A DNA stretch of 64,000 nucleotides from CAYTEH01 sp964436765 (GCA_964436765.1 CAYTEH010000004.1:1-64000), one strand, 5' to 3'. Counted from the stretch's first letter, positions 45,540 to 53,673 are shown. Notes: generated by a model from the letters alone, not told the origin. Numbers and translations: made by a program.

Positions 45540-45720
45540 TGGAAGAGAAACCTACGGCTCCCAGCGACAAGCTCTTGAGCGAAGCGAGAGGCTTGACGCG
45601 CAGTCCCTTCAGGGATTTCCCTCCCACGGACCCTCCTTTCCCTAAGAGGTATGCCTCCAGGCAGGCCCTTCGTCAGGCTCAGGGTAAACTCGCCTGCCTT
45701 CGGCATCGTTGTTTAATACT
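45540..45720. repeat. Cluster of dispersed repeats downstream of rpsJ
   Basis: It contains several palindromic words (AAGCTCTTGAGCGAAGCGAG, CCCTTCAGGGATTTCCCTCC, GCCCTTCGTCAGGCTCAGGG) and CCACGGACCCTCCTTTCCCT, shared with the mutY insertion. No gene is supported here. Confidence 0.7.
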
Positions 45721-45733
45721 ATGGAATTTGTGC

Positions 45734-45746
45734 TATCATGCACGCA
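45734..45746 (+). promoter_or_regulatory. -10 box TATCAT six bases before the start: leaderless
   Basis: TATCAT at 45734-45739, then GCACGC, then the ATG at 45746. Confidence 0.6.
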
Positions 45747-46117
45747 TGACAGAACCAGTCGAACTCCCCAAAAAGACTGCACGCAAAGCTCCTGGCGAGG
45801 TAAAGGATGAACGAGGAAAGAGCCGCAACGAGGATGTAAATTACGATTTCAACGACGAGAAGCGCGGCCTCGCATCCAACGTCGAAAAGGGTCAGACGCG
45901 CGATTCGCTGGCGGCTCATGCGGAAGAAGTGGAAGCGAGAAAACTGGAAGCAGATTTTGAGAGAACGATCAAAAAGGAGCTGAAGAAGCCAGGCCAGACA
46001 CCCAAAACGGTCTTTGAGGGGCTCCGGCGCGAAATCGGGACCGTGCCGGACTCTGACAGCGCCCTGAAGATCCTCGCGAAACTCGAAGGGAAGTATCTGG
46101 ATCAGAACAAGGCCTGA
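45746..46117 (+). CDS. Small charged protein of unknown function (123 aa)
   Basis: The start MTEPVELPKKTARKAPGEVK is set by the adjacent -10 box; the open frame upstream is repeat DNA. The protein is hydrophilic, with a disordered N-terminal half and a helical C-terminal half (ADFERTIKKELKKPGQTPKT, DSALKILAKLEGKYL). No membrane segment or family recognised. It is convergent with the SerK/ParB-like gene, with only 3 bp between the stops. Confidence 0.65.
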   Translation: MTEPVELPKKTARKAPGEVKDERGKSRNEDVNYDFNDEKRGLASNVEKGQTRDSLAAHAEEVEARKLEADFERTIKKELKKPGQTPKTVFEGLRREIGTVPDSDSALKILAKLEGKYLDQNKA

Positions 46118-46120
46118 GGG

Positions 46121-46522
46121 TCACTTACACCGTCGTAAGTCAAACCACAGGAACGGGGCCGGTTTTGCGAAGACGTGCTTCGTCGTCTTGGGCGGGTACG
46201 GCGTGCCCGAGAGGCCTGTCTCGATCACCGATTGCTTCGTGACGGGAATATCGGGCCGGCGGGGCAGGACGGAGATGCTCCGGTCCGCGAGGTAATCGAC
46301 CTCAAAACACGGCACACGCGTACAACCGAGCTCACGAAAGACGGAGTAGCGGTGATGCCCGTCAAGGATCACCTTCGAATGACGATCTATCCAGATGGGC
46401 TGGAGCCGGATCCGGTCGCGGCGGAGGCGCGATGCGAACCGCGCGAACGCGGCGAATTTCTTCTCCTTGATCTCCTCGTGCGGCTTCAGTTCGCCGATGG
46501 GTACGTAGGTGACGGCCGGCAT
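46121..46522 (-). CDS. ParB/SerK-like domain protein
   Basis: This 133-residue protein starts at MPAVTYVPIGELKPHEEIKE, one base after the rnc stop codon. The core VILDGHHRYSVFRELGCTRV followed by VPCFEVDY matches the ParB-like fold used by free serine kinases (SerK/SbnI group) and related small proteins (LDGHHR). Members phosphorylate serine or use nucleotides; which activity applies here is inference. It shares a transcript with rnc. Confidence 0.65.
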   Translation of the reverse strand: MPAVTYVPIGELKPHEEIKEKKFAAFARFASRLRRDRIRLQPIWIDRHSKVILDGHHRYSVFRELGCTRVPCFEVDYLADRSISVLPRRPDIPVTKQSVIETGLSGTPYPPKTTKHVFAKPAPFLWFDLRRCK

Positions 46523-46523
46523 A

Positions 46524-47219
46524 TCATTTCCAGTTTTTGACCTTGAGACCGGCATTGGCTGCGGCAGTCTCCGCCTTCTGCTTGCTGTTCCCCTTCCCCT
46601 GCGCGACTTTCTCGGTACCGATGTACACCGCGCAGATAAACTGCTTGTCGTGATCGGGGCCGGTTTCCTCCATCACCTCGTAGTGCGGCGTAATACCCAT
46701 GAGTTCCTGCGCCTTTTCCTGGAACACGCTTTTTTCATCGCGGTGCTTGCCCTGGGCAAGAAGATTCTGGAGATTGCGGAGGATGAACTGCTCGCAGAAC
46801 CGCTTGGCGACATCGAAGCCCTTATCTAAATAAATGGCTCCAATCAGCGCTTCCAGTGCATTTGCAAGGGTCGAAGCTTTTGTGCGGCCCGCGCTGGCTT
46901 CCTCGCCCTTGCTCATGAAGAGGTACTCCCCCAGCCCGATGGACTCGGCGACTTCGGCCAGGTGATCGCCCTGCACAAGCGCCGACCGCCAGTTGGTGAG
47001 TTCGCCTTCGGCCTTGTCCGATAGCTGGAACAAGTACTCGGTCGCGGCAAGCTCGAGCACGGCGTCCCCTAAAAACTCAAGACGCTCATTATTGCCAAAC
47101 GATCGCGACTCGCGCACAGCCGACCGGTGTACCAGTGCCTGCTGCAGCAGATCCTTCTTTTTGAACTGGACGCCGATGGCAGCCTGCAATTTGTCGAGTG
47201 ATGGCGGATGACTCATCAA
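46524..47219 (-). CDS. rnc: Ribonuclease III
   Basis: This 231-residue dsRNA endonuclease has the signature NERLEFLGDAVLELAATEYL (metal-binding Glu/Asp) and the second acidic cluster in ALEALIGAIYLDKG. A C-terminal dsRNA-binding domain ends GKGNSKQKAETAAANAGLKV. Length and order are standard. It processes rRNA and structured RNAs. The downstream ParB/SerK-like gene is practically contiguous. Confidence 0.97.
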   Translation of the reverse strand: MMSHPPSLDKLQAAIGVQFKKKDLLQQALVHRSAVRESRSFGNNERLEFLGDAVLELAATEYLFQLSDKAEGELTNWRSALVQGDHLAEVAESIGLGEYLFMSKGEEASAGRTKASTLANALEALIGAIYLDKGFDVAKRFCEQFILRNLQNLLAQGKHRDEKSVFQEKAQELMGITPHYEVMEETGPDHDKQFICAVYIGTEKVAQGKGNSKQKAETAAANAGLKVKNWK

Positions 47220-47232
47220 TGGAAGTGTAGTC

Positions 47233-47310
47233 GAGGGTTGGGGGTAGGGCTAGGGTTAGGGTTTTCCAAACTATCTTCAAAAAACCTAACCCCAACCCAA
47301 ACCCTGTCCC
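47233..47310. repeat. G-rich microrepeat palindrome (TTAGGG-like) between rnc and nusB
   Basis: GGTTGGGGGTAGGGCTAGGG continuing GTTAGGG forms the left arm; the right arm, AACCTAACCCCAACCCAAAC, is its reverse complement in outline. The right arm reaches the nusB stop codon. Confidence 0.85.
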
Positions 47311-47714
47311 TATTTCGCATGCGCAATCGCATTCAGCACCCCATTGACGAATTTCCCGCTCTCTTCCGTCCCGTATTCCTTGGCAATCTCAATGGCTTCG
47401 TTCATCACCACCGCGGCAGGAGCATCTTTGTGATAGAGTAGCTCGTACGCGCCAACCAGGAGGATGGAACGGGAAATCGGATCCATGCGTTCGAGCGGCC
47501 ATTGCGGTGCGCGCTCCTGCACCGCCTTCTTGAGATCCTGCTCCTTCTCCAAAACGCCTTTGAGGACCGTCAGCGCGAAATCATGATCGAACTCACCGAT
47601 CTCCCCTGCATCGCGCGCAAGCGCGACGGCAGGCTCATCCATCGCCGGGTGTTTCTCGCGCTCAAACAGAACCTGCATGACCGCAATCCGCGAAACGTGT
47701 CTTTTTCTAGCCAT
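47310..47714 (-). CDS. nusB: Transcription antitermination factor NusB
   Basis: This 134-residue all-helical protein starts MARKRHVSRIAVMQVLFERE. The C-terminal SRSILLVGAYELLYHKDAPA and VVMNEAIEIAKEYG plus FVNGVLNAIA are classic NusB. It binds boxA RNA with NusE, which is S10 (rpsJ, ~2 kb away on the other strand). The ATG directly abuts a TATACT, too close for an ordinary promoter. A second copy of the first 13 codons lies 103 bp upstream behind a well-placed -10 box. Confidence 0.93.
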   Translation of the reverse strand: MARKRHVSRIAVMQVLFEREKHPAMDEPAVALARDAGEIGEFDHDFALTVLKGVLEKEQDLKKAVQERAPQWPLERMDPISRSILLVGAYELLYHKDAPAAVVMNEAIEIAKEYGTEESGKFVNGVLNAIAHAK

Positions 47715-47817
47715 AGTATAGTTGGGAGAATGTCATCCCGAGTAGCTCCGAGCCGAGCGAGGAGCGTATCGAGGGATGCATCACTGCGATCCGGGAGACG
47801 TGACGTTTGCGGGCCAT
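47707..47817 (-). pseudogene. Duplicated nusB 5' end interrupted by a palindromic repeat
   Basis: From the ATG at 47817 the frame reads MARKRHVSRIAVM, identical to NusB residues 1-13, although about nine of 13 codons differ synonymously. It then runs into a palindromic repeat (CATCCCGAG...TCGAGGGATG) and stops at 47707, overlapping the nusB start. TATCAT lies six bases before this ATG (complement), so it carries the leaderless promoter that nusB itself lacks. Confidence 0.65.
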
Positions 47818-47847
47818 GCGCTAATGATAGCAGAAAATGCAGGACTG

Positions 47848-47955
47848 TCATGGTGATGGCTCGAGGCGCTTCGACGCTCCTCGTCATGACACATGCAAAT
47901 ACAGGCTGTCATGGTGAAGTGCGAGTCCGCCGGGCGGACGAGCCTCGATCCATGA
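47848..47955. repeat. Two TGTCATGGTGA-type palindromic repeats
   Basis: TGTCATGGTGATGGCTCGAG with CATGACA closes the first (47848-47893). TGTCATGGTGAAGTGCGAG with TCCGCCGGGCGGACGAGCC and CCATGACCTCA forms the second. Related copies are at 53725-53820 and 55904-55967. Confidence 0.75.
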
Positions 47956-47957
47956 CC

Positions 47958-48143
47958 TCACGCCTTGACCCTCGTGATCTTCGTGAGCGCCTTGTCGGCC
48001 TTGTTCTTCTTCTCGGCCTTCACCGAGTACGGCGAGTTCTGGCGATCCTGGAGGCGCTTGACCTCGTGGAGGATATACACGCTGTGCTGGCGCCGTCCCG
48101 CGGACTTCGCCTTGCGCTTCTTTGGTGTTGGCTTCTTACCCAT
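47958..48143 (-). CDS. rpmF: Probable 50S ribosomal protein L32 (divergent, no zinc site)
   Basis: This 61-residue, very basic protein begins MGKKPTPKKRKAKSAGRRQH. The PxPKxKxSKSxxxxRR layout resembles the L32 N-terminus, and the location near rnc and nusB is a common L32 setting. It lacks the four cysteines of zinc-type L32, and the C-terminal half (ADKALTKITRVKA) is not typical, so another small basic ribosome-associated protein remains possible. Confidence 0.5.
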   Translation of the reverse strand: MGKKPTPKKRKAKSAGRRQHSVYILHEVKRLQDRQNSPYSVKAEKKNKADKALTKITRVKA

Positions 48144-48189
48144 AGCCCGGAAAGGGTACAGATTCGGCAGGAGGTAGTAAAGCCCAATT

Positions 48190-48288
48190 TGGGCAAGGGT
48201 TAGGGCTAGGGTTAGGGCGAAAGGCAGATACGGCTCTCGTTATCGTCATTGTTTCCACTTCTAACCTAAACCCTAATCCTGGCCCTTC
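48190..48288. repeat. G-rich microrepeat palindrome (TTAGGG-like) in a divergent spacer
   Basis: GGGCAAGGGTTAGGGCTAGG continuing GTTAGGG forms the left arm; CTAACCTAAACCCTAATCCT plus GGCCC forms the right arm. It lies between the L32-like gene and the VirB2-like gene pair. Confidence 0.85.
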
Positions 48289-48330
48289 TATAAGCCATTC
48301 TTCCCGCTTTCGTCCGATGCCTTTTCCTGC

Positions 48331-48336
48331 TATAAT
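48331..48336 (+). promoter_or_regulatory. -10 box TATAAT of the VirB2-like operon
   Basis: TATAAT lies 21 bases before the GTG at 48358. The short leader contains no Shine-Dalgarno. Confidence 0.5.
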
Positions 48337-48357
48337 ACTTGGATTTACGGCTTTCCT

Positions 48358-49233
48358 GTGCGCAAGACCCTCTTTGCCCTCCTCCCGGCCGTCCTTGCCC
48401 TCTCCTGCTCCCTGGTGCCGGAAACGGCGCTGGCGAACCATGTGGCCGGCCACTGGGGCATCGACACGAGCTGGTCCAGCACCATTTGCAACATCGTCCC
48501 CTGCAACGGCACGGGAGTGGGCGCGACCGGCCTGGCCAACTACCTGCTGACCAAAATCATCAAGGCGCTGCAGATCGGTTTTGTGGCAGCGGCGGTGTTC
48601 TACCTGTTTACGGCGGCCCGCTGGATGGTGATGTTCCCGGAACAAGATGACATGGTACGGCAGGGCCGCTCGACCTTCATTTATACCATCGCCGGTGCGG
48701 CAGTGGTCTCCATCGCGCAGTGGGTAGCGGACGCCTTCGCGCCTGGCAGCACGGGATCGAACATCGTGGTGAACACCACGCCGCTCAACAACACCTTCGA
48801 TAACGTGCTCTTCTTCTTCCGCATGGTCCTCTCGATCCTGCTGGTGGTGAACATCGTCATCCAGGGCATCCGCCTCATCGTCTCGCAGGGCGAAAGCGAC
48901 CAGATCGACAAAGCGCGCAAGCGCCTGATTCAGGGATTCATCGGCGTCGGACTCGTGATGCTTGCAAACGTCGTGACGGTCTCGGTGAACCCGCAGGCAG
49001 GGCAGATCAGCGACCTCGCCATCCAGATCGCGGGTATCGCGAACTACCTGCTCACCATCCTCAGTTTCATGTGCGTGGTCACCATCATCCTGGCGGGCGT
49101 GTTCCTGATTCTGTCGGTGGAGGATTCCCTCAAGGACAAGGCTAAAACCATCATCAAGACGGCTGTCGTGGCGCTCGTGGCGATCATCGTCTCGTACGCG
49201 CTCGTGAACACCGTCATCGCTTTCGGCACATGA
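48358..49233 (+). CDS. Polytopic membrane protein with three VirB2/TrbC-like hairpins (first of pair)
   Basis: The GTG start gives a signal peptide (MRKTLFALLPAVLALSCSLV, ending ALA). Three helix-hairpins follow, each with two hydrophobic helices around a short charged turn: AAVFYLFTAARWMVMFPEQD, NIVIQGIRLIVSQGESDQID and IILAGVFLILSVEDSLKDKA. This helix-G-helix plan is seen in single-unit VirB2/TrbC pilins and in CPR membrane proteins near secretion loci. Here it is repeated three times in one chain. The stop overlaps the next ATG (ATGA). Role unknown; a membrane complex or channel is inferred. Confidence 0.75.
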   Translation: MRKTLFALLPAVLALSCSLVPETALANHVAGHWGIDTSWSSTICNIVPCNGTGVGATGLANYLLTKIIKALQIGFVAAAVFYLFTAARWMVMFPEQDDMVRQGRSTFIYTIAGAAVVSIAQWVADAFAPGSTGSNIVVNTTPLNNTFDNVLFFFRMVLSILLVVNIVIQGIRLIVSQGESDQIDKARKRLIQGFIGVGLVMLANVVTVSVNPQAGQISDLAIQIAGIANYLLTILSFMCVVTIILAGVFLILSVEDSLKDKAKTIIKTAVVALVAIIVSYALVNTVIAFGT

Positions 49234-50159
49234 AAAAACTCCTCGCCCTCACCGGCCTCGCATTCCTTGCACTGACGCTGATCCCGGCACCCGCCGCGCA
49301 TGCGGATCCGAACACGCTCATCAACAACACCTACAGCAGCGTCGGAGGACTCCTGCCCGCATTCCCCAGCACGCCCGAATATATCAACTGCGACCAGGTG
49401 CAGGGCGGCGCCTGCGGCTTCGTACTGCTGGCGCAATTCGTCGTGGGCAAATTCCGCCCCATCCTCACCATCGTCGGCGCGCTCGTCATCACCATCCTCG
49501 GCGTGCACATGCTCATCGGCCAGGAGGATGACCGTCTGGAAAAGACGCGCGTCGCCATGACGGCGCTCATTTCGGGTCTCGTGATGCTCTATATCATCGA
49601 CCCGTTCATCGCTGCGTTCTACGGTTCACAGGGCGACGTGCTCACAAGCCAGTCGAATATCCAGGCATCCGTGGATAACATCATCAGCCCGGAACTGGGC
49701 GGGCTCATCAACTGGGTCCTCACGATCGTGGCGAGCCTTGCCATCCTCATCATCGTCATCAATGCGTTCAAAGCGGTGCTGAAAGGCGGCAGCGACGATG
49801 GCATCGCAAGCATCCGCAAAACGCTCATCAGCGTGGCGGCAGGCATCATTCTGCTTGTCGTGCGCATCACCATCGCCGATAGGTTCATCGCGCGCGCGGG
49901 AACCGACGTCGCACCGGGCCCGATTGCCGGCGTCCTCGGGATCGTCGTCTCGGTGGTCACGTTCCTGCTCGGGTTCCTGGCGCTCGCGGCGGTGGCGGTG
50001 GTGATTTACTCCGGCGTGATGATGCTCTTCTCCTTCGGCAAGGAGGAACCGTGGCAGAAGACCAAAGCGCTCCTCGGCCGCTCCCTCCTCGGTTTCGTCG
50101 TGATCTTCCTGAGCCTCACGCTCGTCAAGTTCGTCATCGCCCCGTCGATCGGAAGCTGA
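49230..50159 (+). CDS. Polytopic membrane protein with three VirB2/TrbC-like hairpins (second of pair)
   Basis: This 309-residue protein has a signal peptide (MKKLLALTGLAFLALTLIPA, ending HA). As in its upstream partner, three hairpins are visible: ITILGVHMLIGQEDDRLEKT, IIVINAFKAVLKGGSDDGIA and VIYSGVMMLFSFGKEEPWQK, each followed by a second hydrophobic helix. The 4-bp overlap with the upstream gene and the shared plan suggest a heteromeric membrane complex made by duplication. No ATPase or secretion gene is adjacent in this window. Confidence 0.75.
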   Translation: MKKLLALTGLAFLALTLIPAPAAHADPNTLINNTYSSVGGLLPAFPSTPEYINCDQVQGGACGFVLLAQFVVGKFRPILTIVGALVITILGVHMLIGQEDDRLEKTRVAMTALISGLVMLYIIDPFIAAFYGSQGDVLTSQSNIQASVDNIISPELGGLINWVLTIVASLAILIIVINAFKAVLKGGSDDGIASIRKTLISVAAGIILLVVRITIADRFIARAGTDVAPGPIAGVLGIVVSVVTFLLGFLALAAVAVVIYSGVMMLFSFGKEEPWQKTKALLGRSLLGFVVIFLSLTLVKFVIAPSIGS

Positions 50160-50190
50160 GGTGGACGGGCCACATGGAGCGGGTTACCGT

Positions 50191-50883
50191 ATGCATATCC
50201 CCTCCCCCTTCCGCATGCGTACGTCTTTCAAGCTGCTTGCCGCGTCCCTGCTCCTGCTGACCGGCTCCCCCGTCTCCCTCGCACGCGTCTATCCGCGCGA
50301 GTTCATGCAGATTCACCCGGCGCAGGAGCGTGGCAGGGCGGCTCCCGCGTACGAATGGACCACGGGGACGGATACGCCGTACATAACGACGGACATAGAA
50401 AACGGCCAGCTCACGCGGGGCGAGTTCATCACGGCCATCGCCACGCGCCTCTACGGCACGGACAGTCTCCGGCATTGTTTCGACCAGCTTGCCCGCGCCA
50501 CAGACGCGCAATTCCGCCTTCTCTTCACCGACCTGGCTGTGGATTCCCCGTACGCGGAAGCGGCCTGCGCCGGACTCCATAACGGCTGGCTCCGCGGCAA
50601 TCCCGACGGCTCGCTGCGCCCCGATGCAGTCATTTCTGCGGCCGAGGCGACTGCCATCATCGCGCGCATCTCCCCCGAAATGTCCGCCCTCAAGCGTCCC
50701 CTCAGACGCAACGAAGTCTGGTATGGCCCCTCGTGGGAAGCGTTCGTCGCAGTCACAGGACTGAACATGAAGCCGGGTGATCACGTCACAGGTACGCACC
50801 TGCGCGAATGGCTCTGCTCTCTCAGCAAGGGCACGTCTCTCACCCTCGATCCGATGGACGAATGTGCCGGGTGGGGGTACTGA
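50191..50883 (+). CDS. Exported SLH-domain protein
   Basis: The reading frame is open from a GTG at 50161; ATGs at 50191 and 50215 are alternatives, the last giving the cleanest signal peptide (MRTSFKLLAASLLLLTGSPV). An S-layer-homology region covers LTRGEFITAIATRLYG, FTDLAVDSPYAEAACAGLHN and NGWLRGNPDGSLRPDAVISA, i.e. one and a half to two SLH repeats, which usually attach proteins to the cell-wall polymer. It directly follows the VirB2-like pair, so it may be a wall-attached partner. Its 3' end overlaps the convergent folP by 44 bp. Confidence 0.75.
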   Translation: MHIPSPFRMRTSFKLLAASLLLLTGSPVSLARVYPREFMQIHPAQERGRAAPAYEWTTGTDTPYITTDIENGQLTRGEFITAIATRLYGTDSLRHCFDQLARATDAQFRLLFTDLAVDSPYAEAACAGLHNGWLRGNPDGSLRPDAVISAAEATAIIARISPEMSALKRPLRRNEVWYGPSWEAFVAVTGLNMKPGDHVTGTHLREWLCSLSKGTSLTLDPMDECAGWGY

Positions 50884-51685
50884 GCACTCTGAGCGCAACC
50901 TGGCATCCTCTCCGTACGTCCAGCACGTCATGCGTGCGGATGTAGGCCGCGCCGTTCATGACCGCGATGGCCGATGCCGCAATGGTCGCGGGGAGCCTGT
51001 CGACCGTACTGAGATTCTCCGGACCCGCCAGGAAGGATTTGCGTGACGGACTCACGTAGAGCGGGCACCCGAGCGATGTCAGTTCGCGGAGGCGAGCAAG
51101 GACTTCGAACGAATACGTCGCGTCGCTCGAAATGAAATGCCCCATGCCCGGGTCCAGGATGATCTTCGAAGAATCGATGCCGGCATCGATAGCCACCTGC
51201 TTCCTCGCCGCCAGAAATGCCGCGATGTCCTTCACGACGTCATCGTACCGGGCGTGTGCGATCGTCGTGCGCGGGGTGGGGTCTTTCGAAAACATCAGAA
51301 CAATGGGCACTCCTGCGCTTGCCGCAACGTCAAACATCTTCTGATCCGATCTGCCTGCCGTCACATCGTTGATCATGGACGCCCCCGCCTCGATCGCTTC
51401 CCGCGCGATCCCCGACTTGTAGGTATCGATCGACAGCACGGCATCCGGATACGCACGCTTGATGGCCTTGATGATGGCGATGACGCGCGCGCGCTCTTCC
51501 TGTTCCGTCACGTCTTTCGAATTGGGTCCGGTGGATTCTCCGCCGATGTCGATGATATCGGCACCATCGCGGAGCATCTGACCGGCCCGTTTCACCGCCG
51601 CATCAACGGACGCGAACTTCCCGCCGTCGAAGTAGGAGTCGGGGGTGACATTCAGGATGCCGACGATGCGGAGATTATTCCTCAT
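50840..51685 (-). CDS. folP: Dihydropteroate synthase
   Basis: The start at 51685 (MRNNLRIVGILNVTPDSYFD) fits the conserved N-terminus. GILNVTPDSYFDGG and ADIIDIGGESTGPNS are the pterin-binding loops; ASMINDVTAGRSD and the C-terminal AYIRTHDVLDVRR complete the TIM barrel. It joins p-aminobenzoate to the pterin. No other folate gene lies near. It overlaps the end of the zinc-ribbon gene by 11 bp and the end of the convergent SLH gene by 44 bp. Confidence 0.93.
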   Translation of the reverse strand: MRNNLRIVGILNVTPDSYFDGGKFASVDAAVKRAGQMLRDGADIIDIGGESTGPNSKDVTEQEERARVIAIIKAIKRAYPDAVLSIDTYKSGIAREAIEAGASMINDVTAGRSDQKMFDVAASAGVPIVLMFSKDPTPRTTIAHARYDDVVKDIAAFLAARKQVAIDAGIDSSKIILDPGMGHFISSDATYSFEVLARLRELTSLGCPLYVSPSRKSFLAGPENLSTVDRLPATIAASAIAVMNGAAYIRTHDVLDVRRGCQVALRVLSTPTRHIRPSDRG

Positions 51686-51815
51686 CGGTCGGGGTAACGG
51701 TTGTACCGCACTGGCAGCCGTCTTCCTCGCGGTCGGGACATCCAGCGACGCACTTCCTGCCACCGCAGTCAGGGCACACGGTGATGGCTACTTTGCAGGC
51801 TCCACAGGTGGGCAT
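51675..51815 (-). CDS. Tiny Cys-rich zinc-ribbon protein (46 aa)
   Basis: It starts MPTCGACKVAITVCPDCGGR and contains three C-x2-C/C-x3-C pairs (CGAC, CPDC, CVAGC) plus CQC, so it can hold one or two metal ions. The stop overlaps folP by 11 bp, indicating one transcript. A TATACT (complement of about 51850) lies ~35 bases upstream. Such short ribbons often are RNA-binding or chaperone-like, but no family is recognised. Confidence 0.6.
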   Translation of the reverse strand: MPTCGACKVAITVCPDCGGRKCVAGCPDREEDGCQCGTTVTPTDEE

Positions 51816-51868
51816 GGTGACAAAAAAGGAAGTGGTAGGAGAAGCAGAGTATAACATCCGGGGGCAGA

Positions 51869-51993
51869 AAATGACCAATGACCACAATGACGCAATGACC
51901 AAGAAAGGTATCCCTTTCCAAAAAATATTAGTCCTTGATCATTGCTTCATTGATCATTCCATTGATCATTGGTCACTGCGTCATTGGTCATTC
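51869..51993. repeat. Microrepeat palindrome (ATTGGTCA words)
   Basis: The left arm (51869-51900) has AATGACCAATGACCACAATG words. The right arm (51934-51993) has CATTGATCATTGGTCACTGC words and contains the glgP stop codon. Same word family as 16455-16566. Confidence 0.8.
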
Positions 51994-53673
51994 GTTCCAA
52001 GCTTTTTTGACATACTCGCCGATGCACCGCTGAGAATTGAAGTACCCTAAAAGCCCGATCGACCGCTTCATCCTCCGGAGCCACCGCGTACGGCCCGAGT
52101 AGTAATACTCGGGGATCACTTCGTACTGAAGCTGCGTATAAAGATCTTCGGCATCGAGCTTGCGCGTGTCTTCGGCATCGAGGGACGACGCGAGCGGGCC
52201 GATGCGCCAGCCGGATTCCGGCTCCATTTCGTAGCCCTCGATCCACCAGCCGTCGAGCGTGGAAAGGTTGATGGTGCCGTTGAGCGCCGCCTTCATGCCG
52301 GAGGTTCCGGATGCCTCGTGCAGACGCATGGGCGTGTTGAGCCACACGTCGGCGCCGCTCACGAGAAGCTTTGCGAGGTCAGGATTGTAGTTTGGCAGGT
52401 AGGCGATCTTCACGCTGCCCTTGAGTTCCTTCGACCGTTCGATCATGTGCCGGATCACTTCCTGCGAGAAAGGATCGTACGGGTGCGCGTTGCCGGCGTG
52501 GATGATCTGCAGTTTCCCGTTGCCCACCTCTTTGAGGCGTTCAAGATTCGTGTAGAGCAGTTCGGGGCGCTTATAGGGGACGACGCGGCGCGCGCTGGCG
52601 ATGGTCAGGCAATCGGCTGAGAAGATATCATCGCCCACGCGTCCGATATTCACCTGATCGATCAGCTTTTTTTTGGCTTCGGAATGAGCTTTCCAGAGGT
52701 CTTCATCCGTCAGATCGCGGCAGTGTGCAGTGAGAATTGAGGGATCGTCCCTCCAGCCGGGTATGCGCGCGTCGAAGAGCGACTGCATCGCCGGGCATGC
52801 CCACTCGATGTGATGCACGCCATTGGTGATGTAGTCGACGTTCGGATTCTGAAGCAAGTTTCGTGAAACCTGCCCGTGTATTTTCGAGACGCCGCAGGTG
52901 TACCGGCTCAGGTTCATCGCAAGTTTCGTCATCGAGAGTGCGTCCTCCCCCGCAAGCTTCTTGATGTGCCACGGGAGATTCTCCCCCGCGATGCTCCATG
53001 CGAGGTCATACGGGAACACGTCATGACCCGCGGCGACTGGCGTGTGAGTGGTGAACGCGCAGGATTGCCTGACCGCGTCGTCACTGAATCCCCTCTCGCG
53101 CAGGAGTTCCAATGTGAGGAATGCGCAGTGGCCCTCGTTCATGTGGAAGTTTTTCACATCCGTGTGACCGAGCGCACGGAGCATTTTGACGCCGCCGATG
53201 CCGAGCACGAGTTCCTGACGGATGCGCATGGCCTGGTCGCCCCCATAGAGGTGGCGGCAGATGTCCCGGTCGGCCTGGGAATTGTCTGGAAAATTGGTAT
53301 CGAGAAAGTAGACCGGCACCACATGGCCGTTGCTTCTGAGTTCCAGAACCCGCACGCCCACCGTCACCGGCCGCTTCTCGATCATCACCTGCACGCGCTG
53401 CGGGAGCAGCTTCAACTGCGTCTCGGGATCCCAGCTGACGTTATCGTAATCCTGACCGCCGTCGGGCTTGAGCGTCTGGTGCAGGTAGCCGAACTTCCAG
53501 CACATGGTGACGCATGCGCAACTGACCCCGGTATCGGCCGCCGAGCGCATCAAGTCGGCCGCAAGCACTCCCAGCCCACCCGCAAAGGTCGGGATTTTGG
53601 CTGAGAGGCCGATTTCCATCGTGAAGTAGGCGACGGAGAGGGGGCGTGACACTTGTGCTGAGGAACGAAGCAT
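51988..53673 (-). CDS. glgP: Alpha-glucan (glycogen/maltodextrin) phosphorylase
   Basis: This 561-residue short-form phosphorylase cleaves alpha-1,4-glucan with phosphate, giving glucose 1-phosphate. N-terminal VAYFTMEIGLSAKIPTFAGG and GVLAADLMRSAADTG start the catalytic fold; FHMNEGHCAF and THTPVAAGHDVFP are substrate loops; the PLP lysine lies in EASGTSGMKAALNGTIN. TATAAT (complement of 53694-53699) is 20 bases before the ATG. It is divergent from the phosphohexomutase gene, which could take the G1P product further. Confidence 0.94.
   Translation of the reverse strand: MLRSSAQVSRPLSVAYFTMEIGLSAKIPTFAGGLGVLAADLMRSAADTGVSCACVTMCWKFGYLHQTLKPDGGQDYDNVSWDPETQLKLLPQRVQVMIEKRPVTVGVRVLELRSNGHVVPVYFLDTNFPDNSQADRDICRHLYGGDQAMRIRQELVLGIGGVKMLRALGHTDVKNFHMNEGHCAFLTLELLRERGFSDDAVRQSCAFTTHTPVAAGHDVFPYDLAWSIAGENLPWHIKKLAGEDALSMTKLAMNLSRYTCGVSKIHGQVSRNLLQNPNVDYITNGVHHIEWACPAMQSLFDARIPGWRDDPSILTAHCRDLTDEDLWKAHSEAKKKLIDQVNIGRVGDDIFSADCLTIASARRVVPYKRPELLYTNLERLKEVGNGKLQIIHAGNAHPYDPFSQEVIRHMIERSKELKGSVKIAYLPNYNPDLAKLLVSGADVWLNTPMRLHEASGTSGMKAALNGTINLSTLDGWWIEGYEMEPESGWRIGPLASSLDAEDTRKLDAEDLYTQLQYEVIPEYYYSGRTRWLRRMKRSIGLLGYFNSQRCIGEYVKKAWNE

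Noticed and set aside
45539..45745. Upstream extension of the 123-aa gene
   Set aside because: The added residues come from dispersed repeat DNA and lie upstream of the -10 box six bases before the ATG at 45746.
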